Shown: positions 50,868-60,741, counted from the first letter of the stretch. The stretch: DNA of 64,000 nt from an uncultured Eubacteriales bacterium (GCA_902373515.1 CABKML010000005.1:1-64000); one strand, 5' to 3'. Translations and numbers: made by a program. Notes: generated by a model not told the origin, from the letters alone.

Positions 50868-52733
50868 ATGCAGATTTATGTTATCGGTCCGATTAAAGTT
50901 ACTTTAAGCAAGATTCGCGATTTAGGCGAAACAGCTGCCTTAAGGTCCGAATTTGAGCGGAACTTGGGGACCTGTATGCCTTTAGCGGCAGCTAAAAAGT
51001 TGGAATATAAAATTTTGAAACGTTCTTTGGATTTAAGACAGAAAATGCAGGCCGGATTTGTCTATAAATTAGCAATTAATAATTTAAGCGATTTTTTGCC
51101 GCTCCCCCGCTTGCAACGCCTGCTGAGTAAGAAAATTATCCAAATAGAAAAGGCTAACTATGTCTGGCCTGAAACTTTGCAAAATTTGCGTACCTTGCGT
51201 TCTGCAAGTCAAAAATATTTGGAAAATGAAAGTAAAAGACCGGTAGTTGTCGGCTTCGGCCCGGCCGGAATTTTCGCAGCTTTAATTTTAGCTGCTGCCG
51301 GGATGCGACCTTTAGTTTTGGAACGGGGGAAAAAAGTCGAGCAGAGAATTGAGGATTTTGCTTTATTTCAAAAAAAGGGAATATTGCAGGAAGAATCCAA
51401 TGCGCAATTCGGTGAAGGCGGTGCCGGTTGCTTTTCCGACGGTAAACTGGGAACGAGAATCAAAGATGACCTTTTAAGCCTCGTTTTGGATATTTTAGTG
51501 TATTACGGGGCCGATCCGAGTATTTTATGGCGACAGAATCCGCATATAGGAACGGATAAGTTGCGGCCTTTGATTAAGAAAATTCGTGAGGCAATTATAG
51601 ATTTGGGCGGCGAGATTCAATTTCAAACGAAATTAAGCGATTTACAACTTTTGCCTTTGAAAAATGCCGCTGCCGGAGGAGAAAACGACTCGCAGGAAGT
51701 TTATAAGCTTATAGGCCTGGAGACAGTCAGCGCCGGCACAAAACGAAATATTGCCTGTGAACAGCTGATATTGGCACCCGGTCACAGTGCGCGCGATATC
51801 TATCACATGTTGGCACAGAAAAAACAGTCAATGAGTGCTAAACCTTTTGCCGTCGGTTTTCGCATTGAGCAGAAACAAAAGGCGGTTAATCGGGTGCAGT
51901 ACGGTAAAGAAAACGAGCTTATGCTATGTGAAATGCTGGGACCGGCAGAGTATCATTTGGCTTGTAAAGTACAGGTGCAGGGGGAGGAACGACGTGTTTA
52001 CACCTTCTGTATGTGTCCGGGAGGAGAAGTTATCTCCGGGACATCGGAAAAAGAGAGCTTGTGCGTTAACGGTATGAGTTATCATGCAAGAAGCGGCGAG
52101 AATGCCAATGCTGCAGTTATTTGTGCTGTTAATGCCGGAGATTTGGGCGATGATCTGTTTGCCGGTTTAAAGTTCCAGGAGCGGATTGAACGGGCGGCGT
52201 ATAAATTAACTGCTTCTTATGCTGCGCCTTATTGCACGGTGGAAGATTTCGTCAAGTCACAATACAGCGGTGAAGAATATGAACGGATAATTGCGGCTGC
52301 ACCGTATGCTGAAGATCGAAATGAAGTTAAGGCAGATCAGGAATTAAAATCTTGGTGTGAAGAAAAAGTACAAGTCAGCTATTTACCGCAAGCTGAAAAA
52401 TGTAACTTGGGGCAGTTATATCCGCCGCTTGTCAGCCGGGCATTAGCCTTGGGAATTTTACAACTGAATCAGCAAATGGCTTGCTTTGCCGCCAGAAAAA
52501 GTACTTTAATCGCTCCGGAAACTCGAACTTCGGCTCCTATCAGAATTGAACGGGATAAAAAAACTATGTTGGCGGAGAAGTGCGTCGGCCTTTATCCGTG
52601 CGGCGAAGGTGCCGGTTATGCCGGCGGAATAAGTTCGGCAGCTGTCGACGGAATTAAGGCGGCGCAGAAAATGCTGCAAAATTTGTTGAATTTGGCAGAT
52701 GATTGGACGATTAATTATAATGAACGGGAATAA
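50868..52733 (+). CDS. FAD-dependent dehydrogenase (COG2509 type)
   Basis: The 621 residues have a basic, non-catalytic N-terminal region (1-120), then an FAD-binding dinucleotide fold VVVGFGPAGIFAALILAAAG (about 126-145), the family string ESNAQFGEGGAGCFSDGKL and the C-terminal GEGAGYAGGISSAAVDG. This set fits the conserved but uncharacterised COG2509 flavoproteins. The substrate is unknown. It stands alone between the nox terminator and rpsT, with GAGGTGAG before the ATG. Confidence 0.88.
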   Translation: MQIYVIGPIKVTLSKIRDLGETAALRSEFERNLGTCMPLAAAKKLEYKILKRSLDLRQKMQAGFVYKLAINNLSDFLPLPRLQRLLSKKIIQIEKANYVWPETLQNLRTLRSASQKYLENESKRPVVVGFGPAGIFAALILAAAGMRPLVLERGKKVEQRIEDFALFQKKGILQEESNAQFGEGGAGCFSDGKLGTRIKDDLLSLVLDILVYYGADPSILWRQNPHIGTDKLRPLIKKIREAIIDLGGEIQFQTKLSDLQLLPLKNAAAGGENDSQEVYKLIGLETVSAGTKRNIACEQLILAPGHSARDIYHMLAQKKQSMSAKPFAVGFRIEQKQKAVNRVQYGKENELMLCEMLGPAEYHLACKVQVQGEERRVYTFCMCPGGEVISGTSEKESLCVNGMSYHARSGENANAAVICAVNAGDLGDDLFAGLKFQERIERAAYKLTASYAAPYCTVEDFVKSQYSGEEYERIIAAAPYAEDRNEVKADQELKSWCEEKVQVSYLPQAEKCNLGQLYPPLVSRALALGILQLNQQMACFAARKSTLIAPETRTSAPIRIERDKKTMLAEKCVGLYPCGEGAGYAGGISSAAVDGIKAAQKMLQNLLNLADDWTINYNERE

Positions 52734-52809
52734 GCTTCTTTCGTAACAGGAAGAGAGAGCTTTAAACTTCGCAAGTTTGCCGGAATTTTTGCAGCTGCAC
52801 ATTTTCAAC

Positions 52810-52838
52810 TTGCATTTATCTGAACAAGATGCTACAAT
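52810..52838 (+). promoter_or_regulatory. rpsT promoter
   Basis: TTGCAT (52810-52815), a 17-bp spacer and TACAAT (52833-52838) lie 46 bp before the rpsT start. Confidence 0.7.
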
Positions 52839-52883
52839 ATATCAGCATTTATGTAAGCAACGTCAACAAAGGAGGTGTAAAGC

Positions 52884-53147
52884 ATGCCTAATCTAAAGCA
52901 AGCTATTAAGCGTGTCAGTATCAATTCGAAGAAGACTGAGATTAATAAGAACAAGATGAGTGAAGTTCGCACGGCCGTTAAGAAAGCCCATGTTGCCGTT
53001 TCTACAGCTAGTGAAGGCGCAATGGATTTAGTTCGTTCCGCTCAGAAACAGATTGATAAATTAGCAGGCAAAGGCAAGATGAAGAAGAACACAGCTGCTC
53101 GTCGTGTCTCTCGTTTGCAGAAGGCTTTGAATGCTCAAGCCAAGTAA
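52884..53147 (+). CDS. rpsT: 30S ribosomal protein S20
   Basis: S20 is an early-assembly helical-bundle protein of the 30S body. The 87 residues show the typical MPNLKQAIKRV start, SAQKQIDKLAGKGKMKKNTAARR in part, and a C-terminal RLQKALNAQAK. The start follows AAAGGAGGTG. It has its own promoter and terminator. Confidence 0.96.
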   Translation: MPNLKQAIKRVSINSKKTEINKNKMSEVRTAVKKAHVAVSTASEGAMDLVRSAQKQIDKLAGKGKMKKNTAARRVSRLQKALNAQAK

Positions 53148-53174
53148 TAATTTTTGGGAAAAGAATTATGCAGG

Positions 53175-53208
53175 AACCGTAAGTGAATTTTCGCTTACGG
53201 TTTTTTTG
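53175..53208 (+). terminator. Terminator after rpsT
   Basis: AACCGTAAGTGA (53175-53186) pairs with TCGCTTACGGTT (53191-53202, one T-G pair) over a 4-nt loop, followed by a run of Ts. Confidence 0.94.
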
Positions 53209-53398
53209 CTGTTCGAAAACGCTTTTTTATTGCTATTAACATGTTAATGTTAGCTAATTTACCGATTTTATTTAGGCAAAATGTCAAATTTTATTTTTAC
53301 TGCTTGTCAGAGAATTAAAAACTTTTTAATATTTATTTAACCCGGTTCGCTCGAGTCTTCGAGTAAAAAATAAGGGATGTAATTAGGGAGATGGAGTT

Positions 53399-53797
53399 AT
53401 GCGTACAAAAATTGGTACAAAAGTATATGATACTGAAAAGAGTCAGTTGATTGGTGAACAGGTAGTCGGTCAATATTGTTCGGCCGACGGCTTCGAAGAG
53501 CGCTTGTATCGTAAAGCTGCTCACGACTACTTTATTTACGGATTGGGCGGTTCGTTGTCACCTTATCCGCAAGAAACCTTATTGAGCTTGTCATTAGCTG
53601 ATGCGACGGAATGGATGCAACGTATACTGGGGGCGGAAAGAGCCACCGAGATTTTGCAGGCTGATGAAGCGGAGCTGGCCAAAAAAGCTGAAGTTAAGGC
53701 AGCTAAAGCTACCAAGACAAGTAAGACGGTAAAAGAAACAACAGAGAAAAGCACAAAATCCTGTTGTAAAACCGGTCGTTCCAAGTGCAAAAAGTAA
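53399..53797 (+). CDS. Hypothetical protein with basic, Lys-rich tail
   Basis: I do not recognise this 132-residue protein. The N-terminal part (1-85) looks globular (KIGTKVYDTEKSQLIG, then aromatic and leucine residues). The C-terminus (90-132) is low complexity, alternating Lys, Ala and Thr and ending in a CCKTGRSKCKK cysteine/lysine cluster. The ATG at 53399 has GGGAGATGGAG upstream. The 190-bp spacer before it holds the palindrome ATTAACATGTTAAT (about 53237-53250) and a CTCGA/TCGAG hairpin. It overlaps the SanA/YdcF-like gene by 13 bp. Confidence 0.65.
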   Translation: MRTKIGTKVYDTEKSQLIGEQVVGQYCSADGFEERLYRKAAHDYFIYGLGGSLSPYPQETLLSLSLADATEWMQRILGAERATEILQADEAELAKKAEVKAAKATKTSKTVKETTEKSTKSCCKTGRSKCKK

Positions 53798-54450
53798 TTG
53801 CTTACTTTAATGGAAAACAGGGCAGACAGGGTAAGAAAAACGGCAAGTTTTATCTTACCTTGTTTTTGTCTGCTTTCATTTCTCTAGTTTTCATTTTTAG
53901 TTTAATTAATATTTACGTTTATTGTGCGGGCGCTCGCTATATTCTGGCACAAAATATGTTGCAGCGGAGCGCTTATAATTACATTCTGGTTTTGGGCGCT
54001 CGTGTTTATGCGGATGATACGCCGTCTTTAATTTTACAGAATCGTCTGCAGGCGGCAATCACAGCCTATCGCTATAAACCTGTTCCGATTATTGTTTCCG
54101 GCGGGGTCCGATCCCTTTATAATGAACCGCGCGTGATGCGGAATTATTTGTTGCAGGCCGGTATTCCGGCAAAAGATATAATAGCGGATGAGCAGGGCGA
54201 TAATACAATAAAAAGCTGTCTGAACTATCGACATAACTACGCTGAACGGACACTTTTGCTGGTTACAAGCGATTATCACGCGCCCAGAGCCTGCTTTTTG
54301 GCTCGTAAATTGCAGATTGCAGCTTATGCTTTCACGTCTTCTACGGCTAATTTGTCTCCGGCTACCCGTATTTATAATTTTGTGCGTGAATTCGGCAGCC
54401 GGATAAAAGCTGCGGTTAATATTTATTTGGATCAACGACTTTTTAATTGA
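53785..54450 (+). CDS. YdcF/SanA/ElyC (DUF218) family membrane protein
   Basis: The 221-residue product has a basic N-terminus, one membrane segment (about 25-47) and a DUF218 domain: YILVLGARV, NRLQAAI, PIIVSGG and LLVTSDYHAPRA. SanA and ElyC in enterobacteria affect envelope integrity and vancomycin exclusion, but the biochemical activity is not established. GTG at 53785 lies inside the end of the upstream gene, so translation is coupled. It converges with mrp with a 1-bp gap and no clear terminator. Confidence 0.87.
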   Translation: MQKVIAYFNGKQGRQGKKNGKFYLTLFLSAFISLVFIFSLINIYVYCAGARYILAQNMLQRSAYNYILVLGARVYADDTPSLILQNRLQAAITAYRYKPVPIIVSGGVRSLYNEPRVMRNYLLQAGIPAKDIIADEQGDNTIKSCLNYRHNYAERTLLLVTSDYHAPRACFLARKLQIAAYAFTSSTANLSPATRIYNFVREFGSRIKAAVNIYLDQRLFN

Positions 54451-54451
54451 A

Positions 54452-55441
54452 TTAATTGACCAATTTACTGTATTTTTCCGTCAGATTATCATAGATTCTG
54501 CGGGCCAGATTATAGAAATAGTCATTACGATAAGAAGTGATCTCTCCCTTATCAATTGCCTGCGCCAATTCGGGCAGTAACGGTATTTGCCAAGTTAAGG
54601 GGGCGTTTGTTATTTGCGCCAGCTCGGATAATTTCGAAGGCCCGAAAGGCTCCTCTTTACTGTGGCAGTTATTGCACTCGAAATAAGCATAATTTTCCAC
54701 TACAGCCAGAAGCGGAACATGCAATTTCTCCAACAATTTGATTGATTTTTCAACTATGGTAGTTACGAGCATTTGCGGCGAGGTAACTACGACGGCGGCA
54801 GTTATCGGCAAAGCTTGGAAAACTGTCAGCGGTACATCGCCGGTGCCCGGAGGCATATCAATCAAAAGAACATCCAAATCCCCCCAAACAACATCAGTCC
54901 AAAATTGTTTAATAGCAGTATTGATAATCGGTGCCCGCCAAGAGACAGGATCATCCTGATTTTCCAGAACCAAATTCATCGACATTATTTTAATGCCGTT
55001 GTCGGCAAGCACAGGCATCAGACCTAAAGCGGAAGCGTAAGCGTGTTCGTGCAGGTTAAAAGCCGTCGGAATTGAAGGTCCGGTAATATCGGCGTCCAAA
55101 ATGCCTGTTTTTAAGCCGAGATTCTGCAATGCCGCAGCTAATGTCGCTACGATCATCGATTTGCCTACACCGCCTTTACCGCTGCTTACCGCCAGAACGT
55201 ATTTGATCTTACTGTGGCGATTCATCATTGCCGATTGGGACGGTAATTGCGCCGGAGCGGCCTCCCGATTGCTGACTTGATTGTCAACTTCTTCTTTGTC
55301 GATCAAAGCTTCCGCAGCCTTTTTTTCAGCTAAAAGTTGAGCTTTCGTGCGCGGCATTTTACCTTTATACCAACTGGTTTTAGCAATCCTTGGACGATTG
55401 TTAATTAAATCGCTTTTATCATTCTCCGGAAAATCTGTCAT
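54452..55441 (-). CDS. Mrp/ApbC-type P-loop ATPase (Fe-S carrier)
   Basis: Mrp/NBP35 family ATPases bind and deliver [4Fe-4S] clusters. The 329 residues show the deviant Walker A SSGKGGVGKS, DADITGPSIP, Walker B-like LLIDMPPGTGD and the CxxC cluster motif ECNNC. The first 90 residues are a charged, disordered-looking extension. ATG at 55441 follows GAGGT on the - strand; a TTG start at 55504 would add 21 residues. Many radical and Fe-S enzymes (for example the PFL activase) would depend on such a carrier. Confidence 0.9.
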   Translation of the reverse strand: MTDFPENDKSDLINNRPRIAKTSWYKGKMPRTKAQLLAEKKAAEALIDKEEVDNQVSNREAAPAQLPSQSAMMNRHSKIKYVLAVSSGKGGVGKSMIVATLAAALQNLGLKTGILDADITGPSIPTAFNLHEHAYASALGLMPVLADNGIKIMSMNLVLENQDDPVSWRAPIINTAIKQFWTDVVWGDLDVLLIDMPPGTGDVPLTVFQALPITAAVVVTSPQMLVTTIVEKSIKLLEKLHVPLLAVVENYAYFECNNCHSKEEPFGPSKLSELAQITNAPLTWQIPLLPELAQAIDKGEITSYRNDYFYNLARRIYDNLTEKYSKLVN

Positions 55442-55510
55442 TGAAACCTCTTTTACACCGTCGCCTGACCGAGTTGTGCGCAGACGGCTATTTTTACTTG
55501 CCAAGTTTGT

Positions 55511-55516
55511 TATAAT
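55511..55516 (+). promoter_or_regulatory. Candidate argS -10 element
   Basis: A perfect TATAAT lies 88 bp before argS in the divergent mrp-argS spacer. The -35 region is T-rich without a clear match. Confidence 0.35.
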
Positions 55517-55604
55517 ATTACAAAGCCTTTTATGATTATAGAAGTAAATAGCTTAAATGTCTAAGATTTATTACGCAAAAGTGCCGACTGAAGGAGATAA
55601 TTTT

Positions 55605-57371
55605 ATGAATTATAAGTCACTTATAGCAAAAACGCTTATGCCTTATGTTAATTTGTCGGAAGCCGAGATAGCTGCTCTATTGGAAAATCCGCCCAAAGCG
55701 GATTTAGGAGATTCCGCTTTTCCCTGCTTTAACTTGGCCAAAATTCAGCACAAGTCTCCGGTTGCTATCGCTCAGGAACTGGCAACCTCGGTCACAGCCG
55801 ATTTACCTGAATATTTGCAGACGGTGAAAAGTACCGGACCGTATGTTAATTTCTTCTACAATCAAGCTTATTTTATTTCCGAGAATATCAAAGAAATCAA
55901 TACGGCTGCAGCTCATTACGGCCAAAACGATACAGGCAAAGGTCAAACGGTTTTGCTGGAATATTCTTCACCCAACATTGCCAAGCCTTTTCATGTCGGT
56001 CATGCTTTTACTACTATTTTAGGGGCTTCGTTGGCGCGCTTGTACGAAAGTCAGGGATATAAAGTAGTTCGTCTTAATCATTTAGGTGATTACGGGACGC
56101 AGTTCGGCAAATTGATTGTCGCTTATGAAAAGTGGGGCGATGAAGCTGCTTTACAAAAAGATCCGATTAATGAATTGTTGCGCATCTATGTAAAATTTCA
56201 TCAGGAAGCAAAAAAAGATCCGTCTTTGGAGACTGCAGCACGCAGCAAATTCAAAAATTTGGAAGACGGAAAAGAATATGAGACCAAGTTATGGCAACGT
56301 TTCAAAGATCTATCTTTAGTCGAATTTAATCGGATTTATCGTCGCTTACATGTCGATTTTGATTGTTGGAACGGTGAGAGCTTTTACAGTAATTTAATTC
56401 CGGCTGTTGTTGAAGATTTACGCTCCAAGCATTTGCTGGAAGAGTCGGAGGGGGCACAGGTTGTCCGTTTGGATGAAGAGAATTTACCGCCCTGTCTGGT
56501 GCTTAAATCCGACGGGACTACAATCTATGCCAGCAGAGATTTGGCAGCTATCATGTATCGCTACAAACGTTGGCACTTTGCTAAAAATATTTATGTTGTA
56601 GGTATACCGCAGGCCTTACATTTCAAGCAGGTTTTTGCCGTTTTGAAAAAAGCCGGTTATGACTTTGCCGATAATTGTGTGCATGTCGGTTTCGGTTTAG
56701 TTAAATTTCCCGATGCCAAATTTTCCACGCGGGAAGGTAAGGTTGTGCTGTTGGAAGATTTGCTGAATGAAGCTGTTAATAAAACAGCGGAAATTATTCG
56801 GGCCAACAATGCGGAACGTCAACAGGAAATGAGCGAGGCGGAAATTGCGCAGACTGCCGAAAAAATCGGCGTATCGGCGATTATGTACATCTTTCAGAAG
56901 AGCGGGCGTGAACGGGATATAGTTTTCGATTGGCAGGAGATTTTGAGCTTTGAAGGAGATTCCGGTCCTTATTTGCAATATACTTACTCAAGAGCTCAAT
57001 CAATATTGCATAAGGCGTATAATATACCGGCAACCGAACCTTTGCCGGCGACGGATACAGCTGATGCGGCCGCTATAAATGCAGCTGCCGTGCAGGGCTT
57101 GAATTTGAATGAAAGTACATATGCTCTGGTCAAAGAACTGGCGAAATACAGTGAAGCGCTTACCTTAGCCGTCAAGCAGAATGAACCTTTTGTTGTGACC
57201 CGCTGCCTGAATAGTATTTGTCGTGCTTTTAACCGCTTTTATACCAATACGCCTATTTTGAAAGCCTCTGATGCTGAAAAAAGAGTTTTGCTGGCCGTTT
57301 GTCGGGCGACAGTACAGGTTTTGGCGAACGGTATGCAAATGTTAGGTATGGATACGGTAGATAGAATGTAA
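55605..57371 (+). CDS. argS: Arginyl-tRNA synthetase
   Basis: ArgS charges tRNA-Arg. The ATG at 55605 follows GAAGGAGAT and gives 588 residues; an upstream in-frame ATG at 55557 lacks a ribosome site. The class I signature reads HVGH in SSPNIAKPFHVGHAFTT, the second signature is KFSTREGKVV (the usual ArgS replacement of KMSKS), and the anticodon-binding DALR-type domain ends with NGMQMLGMDTVDRM. The N-terminal Add-1 domain is present. Confidence 0.95.
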   Translation: MNYKSLIAKTLMPYVNLSEAEIAALLENPPKADLGDSAFPCFNLAKIQHKSPVAIAQELATSVTADLPEYLQTVKSTGPYVNFFYNQAYFISENIKEINTAAAHYGQNDTGKGQTVLLEYSSPNIAKPFHVGHAFTTILGASLARLYESQGYKVVRLNHLGDYGTQFGKLIVAYEKWGDEAALQKDPINELLRIYVKFHQEAKKDPSLETAARSKFKNLEDGKEYETKLWQRFKDLSLVEFNRIYRRLHVDFDCWNGESFYSNLIPAVVEDLRSKHLLEESEGAQVVRLDEENLPPCLVLKSDGTTIYASRDLAAIMYRYKRWHFAKNIYVVGIPQALHFKQVFAVLKKAGYDFADNCVHVGFGLVKFPDAKFSTREGKVVLLEDLLNEAVNKTAEIIRANNAERQQEMSEAEIAQTAEKIGVSAIMYIFQKSGRERDIVFDWQEILSFEGDSGPYLQYTYSRAQSILHKAYNIPATEPLPATDTADAAAINAAAVQGLNLNESTYALVKELAKYSEALTLAVKQNEPFVVTRCLNSICRAFNRFYTNTPILKASDAEKRVLLAVCRATVQVLANGMQMLGMDTVDRM

Positions 57372-57390
57372 TGAGGTTGGCAGTACCGGG

Positions 57391-59016
57391 ATGGATTCGT
57401 TCAATACAGCTTTAAGTTCAGCTGACGTTGCACATTTGCAGGATTTTTCCGCGATTAGCTATCGGCGCTTTGATGTACCGACTTTGATTGCTTGCGGGCG
57501 GAAATTGCCCGAGCAATTGAAAAATGCCGAAAATTCGGCTGATAAATATGCTGTTTTGCGCCAATATGATCAACAATATCGTGCTTATGTGCAGTCAGTC
57601 AGCCAGGTAATATTTTTAATGGCCGCTTCTGCCGGTGAACCGTCTTATCAGGAGGAGCTGGATTACTACACCGGTCAATTGACAGCTGTGCATGATGCGA
57701 CTGTTTTGGCGAAATTGAGTATTTTACGCGGCGACTTGGAAGAGTTGGTTAAATATACGGGTAAAAGATATTTGATTGATTTGCAAATGCAGTATTTCCT
57801 GCAAAAGCCGGAAACTTTGCAAATTAATGCCGAGCAGAAAACTGTTTATCGGAAATTGCAGAGCTTATTTCAAAGCTTAAATTACGGCCAGGCGGAATTA
57901 ACGTTGAGACAAAAGCTGCAGTTAACGGAATCTTTCAACGAGTTACTGAAATTACGCCTGCGGAAGGCTAAAATGCTGGGCTATAACAATTTCGGCGAAC
58001 TGGCAATGTCATTGGCAGCCGGCGCGGAATTGGAAACGACCAAGTTACGTACCGTACGTTTAGCGGTGCAGAAGTATCTTGTGCCTTTATACAAGGGGCT
58101 TTTACAAAAATTTTCTTTATACGAGCACGGCAAGGTTACATTTGCTTCTCAAGCGCAAATGTTTGACGGCTTTATCCGCTTGTTGAACGGGAGTTTGCCG
58201 CCGGCAGCGAGCGATTTTTTGCGAGAAATGCAGGCAAAGGGTTATGTGCGCATCAAACCGGCGGACGTTAATCTCCCTAAAATCAGGCAATTACCTGATG
58301 CTACGCTGTATTTGGCCAAGGAACGACTGCCGCTGATTTTGCTGCACAAATTTGATCATATCACCGATTGGTCGGACTTATTCGAAGAGCTTGCCGGCAG
58401 TGAATTTATTCGGCAAAATTCCGGGACTGATACTTTGGTGGAAAACGAATTGCCGGATCAGGCTTTTCGTATTTATGCCGGGCATGTCCTGGAGAGCTTC
58501 TGCTTTGAGAACGGCAGCAAAATTTGGGGACCGACTTATTTCTATCGCCGAGTATTGCAAATCTTGGAAGAACTTCTTTATGTTTGTCTGTTTACGGAAT
58601 TCCAGGAACAAATTTATTTGGCCAATATCCAACTTAACGGCGATACAATAAGTCTATGTACCAATTTATACAGCAGCTTACATGAGCTGTATTTTCCGGG
58701 CTTAAAGCGTTATCGGCGCTTAATTCAGCGCCGTAATTTTTCCGAAATAATGAAGGAGTCATTTTATCAGCAGCTTAATGTTTTACTGAAATTGTCGGCT
58801 TTGATGATGTGGGATAAAAGTTCCCTTTCTCCTTCAGCGGATGAGAAATTGGCGGCATTTTATTCGCTTTTGCAGTTGGGGGCCAATTATACTGCAGTTG
58901 AAGCGATAAATTTGTTGAAGTGGCCGAGCGCTTTTGACGATGATGCCATTAAAAGATTGGCATATAAGTTGGCGTATCGCTTGGAAATTAATGAATTAAA
59001 TCATCGTGTAGATTAG
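57391..59016 (+). CDS. Degenerate M3-type oligopeptidase homologue (predicted inactive)
   Basis: The 541-residue chain has the domain pattern of M3 oligoendopeptidases: SYRRFDVPTL start, a helical LRKAKMLGYNNFGELAM region and a late helical VLESFCFE / ILEELLYV stretch. The zinc motif HEFGH expected after a (D)xxxLF string reads EELAG (residues 332-336, DLFEELAGSEF). A nearby HKFDH (319-323) lacks the catalytic Glu. Either way the HExxH site is lost. A possible third-ligand Glu (Glu368) remains. The open frame is intact and nested in a tight operon (19 bp after argS, 12 bp before the methyltransferase gene), so it looks maintained as a pseudoenzyme. Family assignment is by eye. Confidence 0.65.
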   Translation: MDSFNTALSSADVAHLQDFSAISYRRFDVPTLIACGRKLPEQLKNAENSADKYAVLRQYDQQYRAYVQSVSQVIFLMAASAGEPSYQEELDYYTGQLTAVHDATVLAKLSILRGDLEELVKYTGKRYLIDLQMQYFLQKPETLQINAEQKTVYRKLQSLFQSLNYGQAELTLRQKLQLTESFNELLKLRLRKAKMLGYNNFGELAMSLAAGAELETTKLRTVRLAVQKYLVPLYKGLLQKFSLYEHGKVTFASQAQMFDGFIRLLNGSLPPAASDFLREMQAKGYVRIKPADVNLPKIRQLPDATLYLAKERLPLILLHKFDHITDWSDLFEELAGSEFIRQNSGTDTLVENELPDQAFRIYAGHVLESFCFENGSKIWGPTYFYRRVLQILEELLYVCLFTEFQEQIYLANIQLNGDTISLCTNLYSSLHELYFPGLKRYRRLIQRRNFSEIMKESFYQQLNVLLKLSALMMWDKSSLSPSADEKLAAFYSLLQLGANYTAVEAINLLKWPSAFDDDAIKRLAYKLAYRLEINELNHRVD

Positions 59017-59028
59017 GAAAAGTTATAT

Positions 59029-60741
59029 ATGGATCTTGACTTTCAATCTTTTATCAGTCAATTACAAAATTCGCTTGCAGCATATGTTGAACCGAATTTT
59101 TGGTCGCAATTTCAAGCTGCTTACCGCGAGAAACCTTTAAGAGCATTAAGGGTCAATATGTTGAGAGCGGCAGCCTGCACTCCGGATAAATTAATCGGAC
59201 AAGCGGCAGATGCGGTCGAGAAAAAAGATTTAAGAAAAGCAGCCTCCGATTTCCTGAACAATTGGCCGGAATTTCAGAACCTGAAAAATCTCTGGCGCCC
59301 GGTTCCCTGGGCTCAGGACGGATTTTATGTACCGGAAGAAGCAGCTGATTTTATCGGTAAATGCCAAGCTTACAAATTGGGTTTATTTTATCTGCAGGAA
59401 AGCTCTGCCATGTTGCCGGCTAATATTTTATCTGCTACAGCAAATGATAAAGTTGCCGATTATTGCGCCGCTCCGGGAGGTAAATCCGGCAAAATTGCAG
59501 CAGATTTAAGCGGCAGCGGTTGCTTAATTTCCAACGATATTTCGCTTAGCAGAGCCAAGATTTTATTGCGCAATTTGAATGAAGCGGGCGTTTGGCACAA
59601 TTCCGTCCTGAATGCCGATTTAGAGGAATTGGCACGTTTATTACCGGATTACTTTGACAAAATAATTTTGGATGTGCCCTGTTCCGGTGAAGGTATGATC
59701 AGAAAAGATAAAAAGGCGTTGGCGGCACGCTTGGCTAAAGATGTTAATGAATTTTCCCACCTGCAATATCGCCTCTTAAATTTAGCCTGGTCCACTTTAA
59801 AAGCCGGCGGTCGTCTTGTTTATTCTACCTGTACTTTCAATGTGCAGGAAAATGAGGCTGTAATTAATGAGTTTTTAGAGAAACACAAGGAGGCTACCAT
59901 CCTGCCGATAAAGCCTGAAATCAGTCAGGCGGCGGGGATAAGGCCGGCTTTTGCCTATGCGCATAATTCCGCATTAACAGCAGGACTGCGTGTCTTTCCG
60001 CAAGACGGTTACGGAGAAGGCCACTTTGCCGTATTATTGCAAAAAAACACAGGCTGCAACTTGGACGATTCAACCGAATTGTCGATCGGCAGTAAGCCTG
60101 TTTATGCGCCGTTCATGACGGTAGTGGATTTGAACAAAAAGAATATTATATCGGCCAAGAAACGACAGCCTGCTGCTAACTTGAAACTTACGCGGGACAG
60201 CAGCCTGCAATTGAATTATCAGCAGATAACTGATCTGCTGCAAAAATTTTCTACTGCTTATTTAAGCCCTGAGCTTGCTGCAGCCTATTGTCAATTATGG
60301 TCCCGCTATCCGTATTTCAAACTGATCGGAGACTCTTTGGAGTGGCTGATTGACCTGCCTGAAATTCAACCGGCAGGAGTTAAAAAACAGAAAGAACATA
60401 AATCTTTACACGTGTTGAGCGAAGGTATTTGGCTGGGACAAATTAAGGCTTTCAAAAACGGCTGCAAATTCGTACCTTCCCATAATTTTGCCCTGCTTTT
60501 ACACAGTAATCAGACAGTTTATGAAGTAAAAACGACGCTTGCCGACGGTATATATGACCGTATTCTGCAAGGGCAGAGTTTAACTATAGATATGATACAG
60601 CCATTTTACAGCCAACGGAACGACTTGGAACTTAAAAATAGCATTTACGCCCTATTGACAGTTGAAGGGTACGGCGCCTGCTGGTTGCAAATAACAGCCG
60701 ATACCGTAAAATCTCTCTATCCGCGTAATTGGTTACAGTAA
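59029..60741 (+). CDS. RsmF/NOL1-type rRNA (cytosine-5) methyltransferase
   Basis: The 570-residue protein transfers methyl from SAM to C5 of an rRNA cytosine. The SAM site is YCAAPGGKSGKIA. The two catalytic-cycle cysteines lie in DVPCSGEGM and VYSTCTFNVQENE. The C-terminal part (about 300-570) is PUA-like, as in RsmF (YebU) and its Firmicute relatives that modify 16S rRNA. The exact position is not inferable. The start follows TTAGGAAAAG. Confidence 0.9.
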   Translation: MDLDFQSFISQLQNSLAAYVEPNFWSQFQAAYREKPLRALRVNMLRAAACTPDKLIGQAADAVEKKDLRKAASDFLNNWPEFQNLKNLWRPVPWAQDGFYVPEEAADFIGKCQAYKLGLFYLQESSAMLPANILSATANDKVADYCAAPGGKSGKIAADLSGSGCLISNDISLSRAKILLRNLNEAGVWHNSVLNADLEELARLLPDYFDKIILDVPCSGEGMIRKDKKALAARLAKDVNEFSHLQYRLLNLAWSTLKAGGRLVYSTCTFNVQENEAVINEFLEKHKEATILPIKPEISQAAGIRPAFAYAHNSALTAGLRVFPQDGYGEGHFAVLLQKNTGCNLDDSTELSIGSKPVYAPFMTVVDLNKKNIISAKKRQPAANLKLTRDSSLQLNYQQITDLLQKFSTAYLSPELAAAYCQLWSRYPYFKLIGDSLEWLIDLPEIQPAGVKKQKEHKSLHVLSEGIWLGQIKAFKNGCKFVPSHNFALLLHSNQTVYEVKTTLADGIYDRILQGQSLTIDMIQPFYSQRNDLELKNSIYALLTVEGYGACWLQITADTVKSLYPRNWLQ

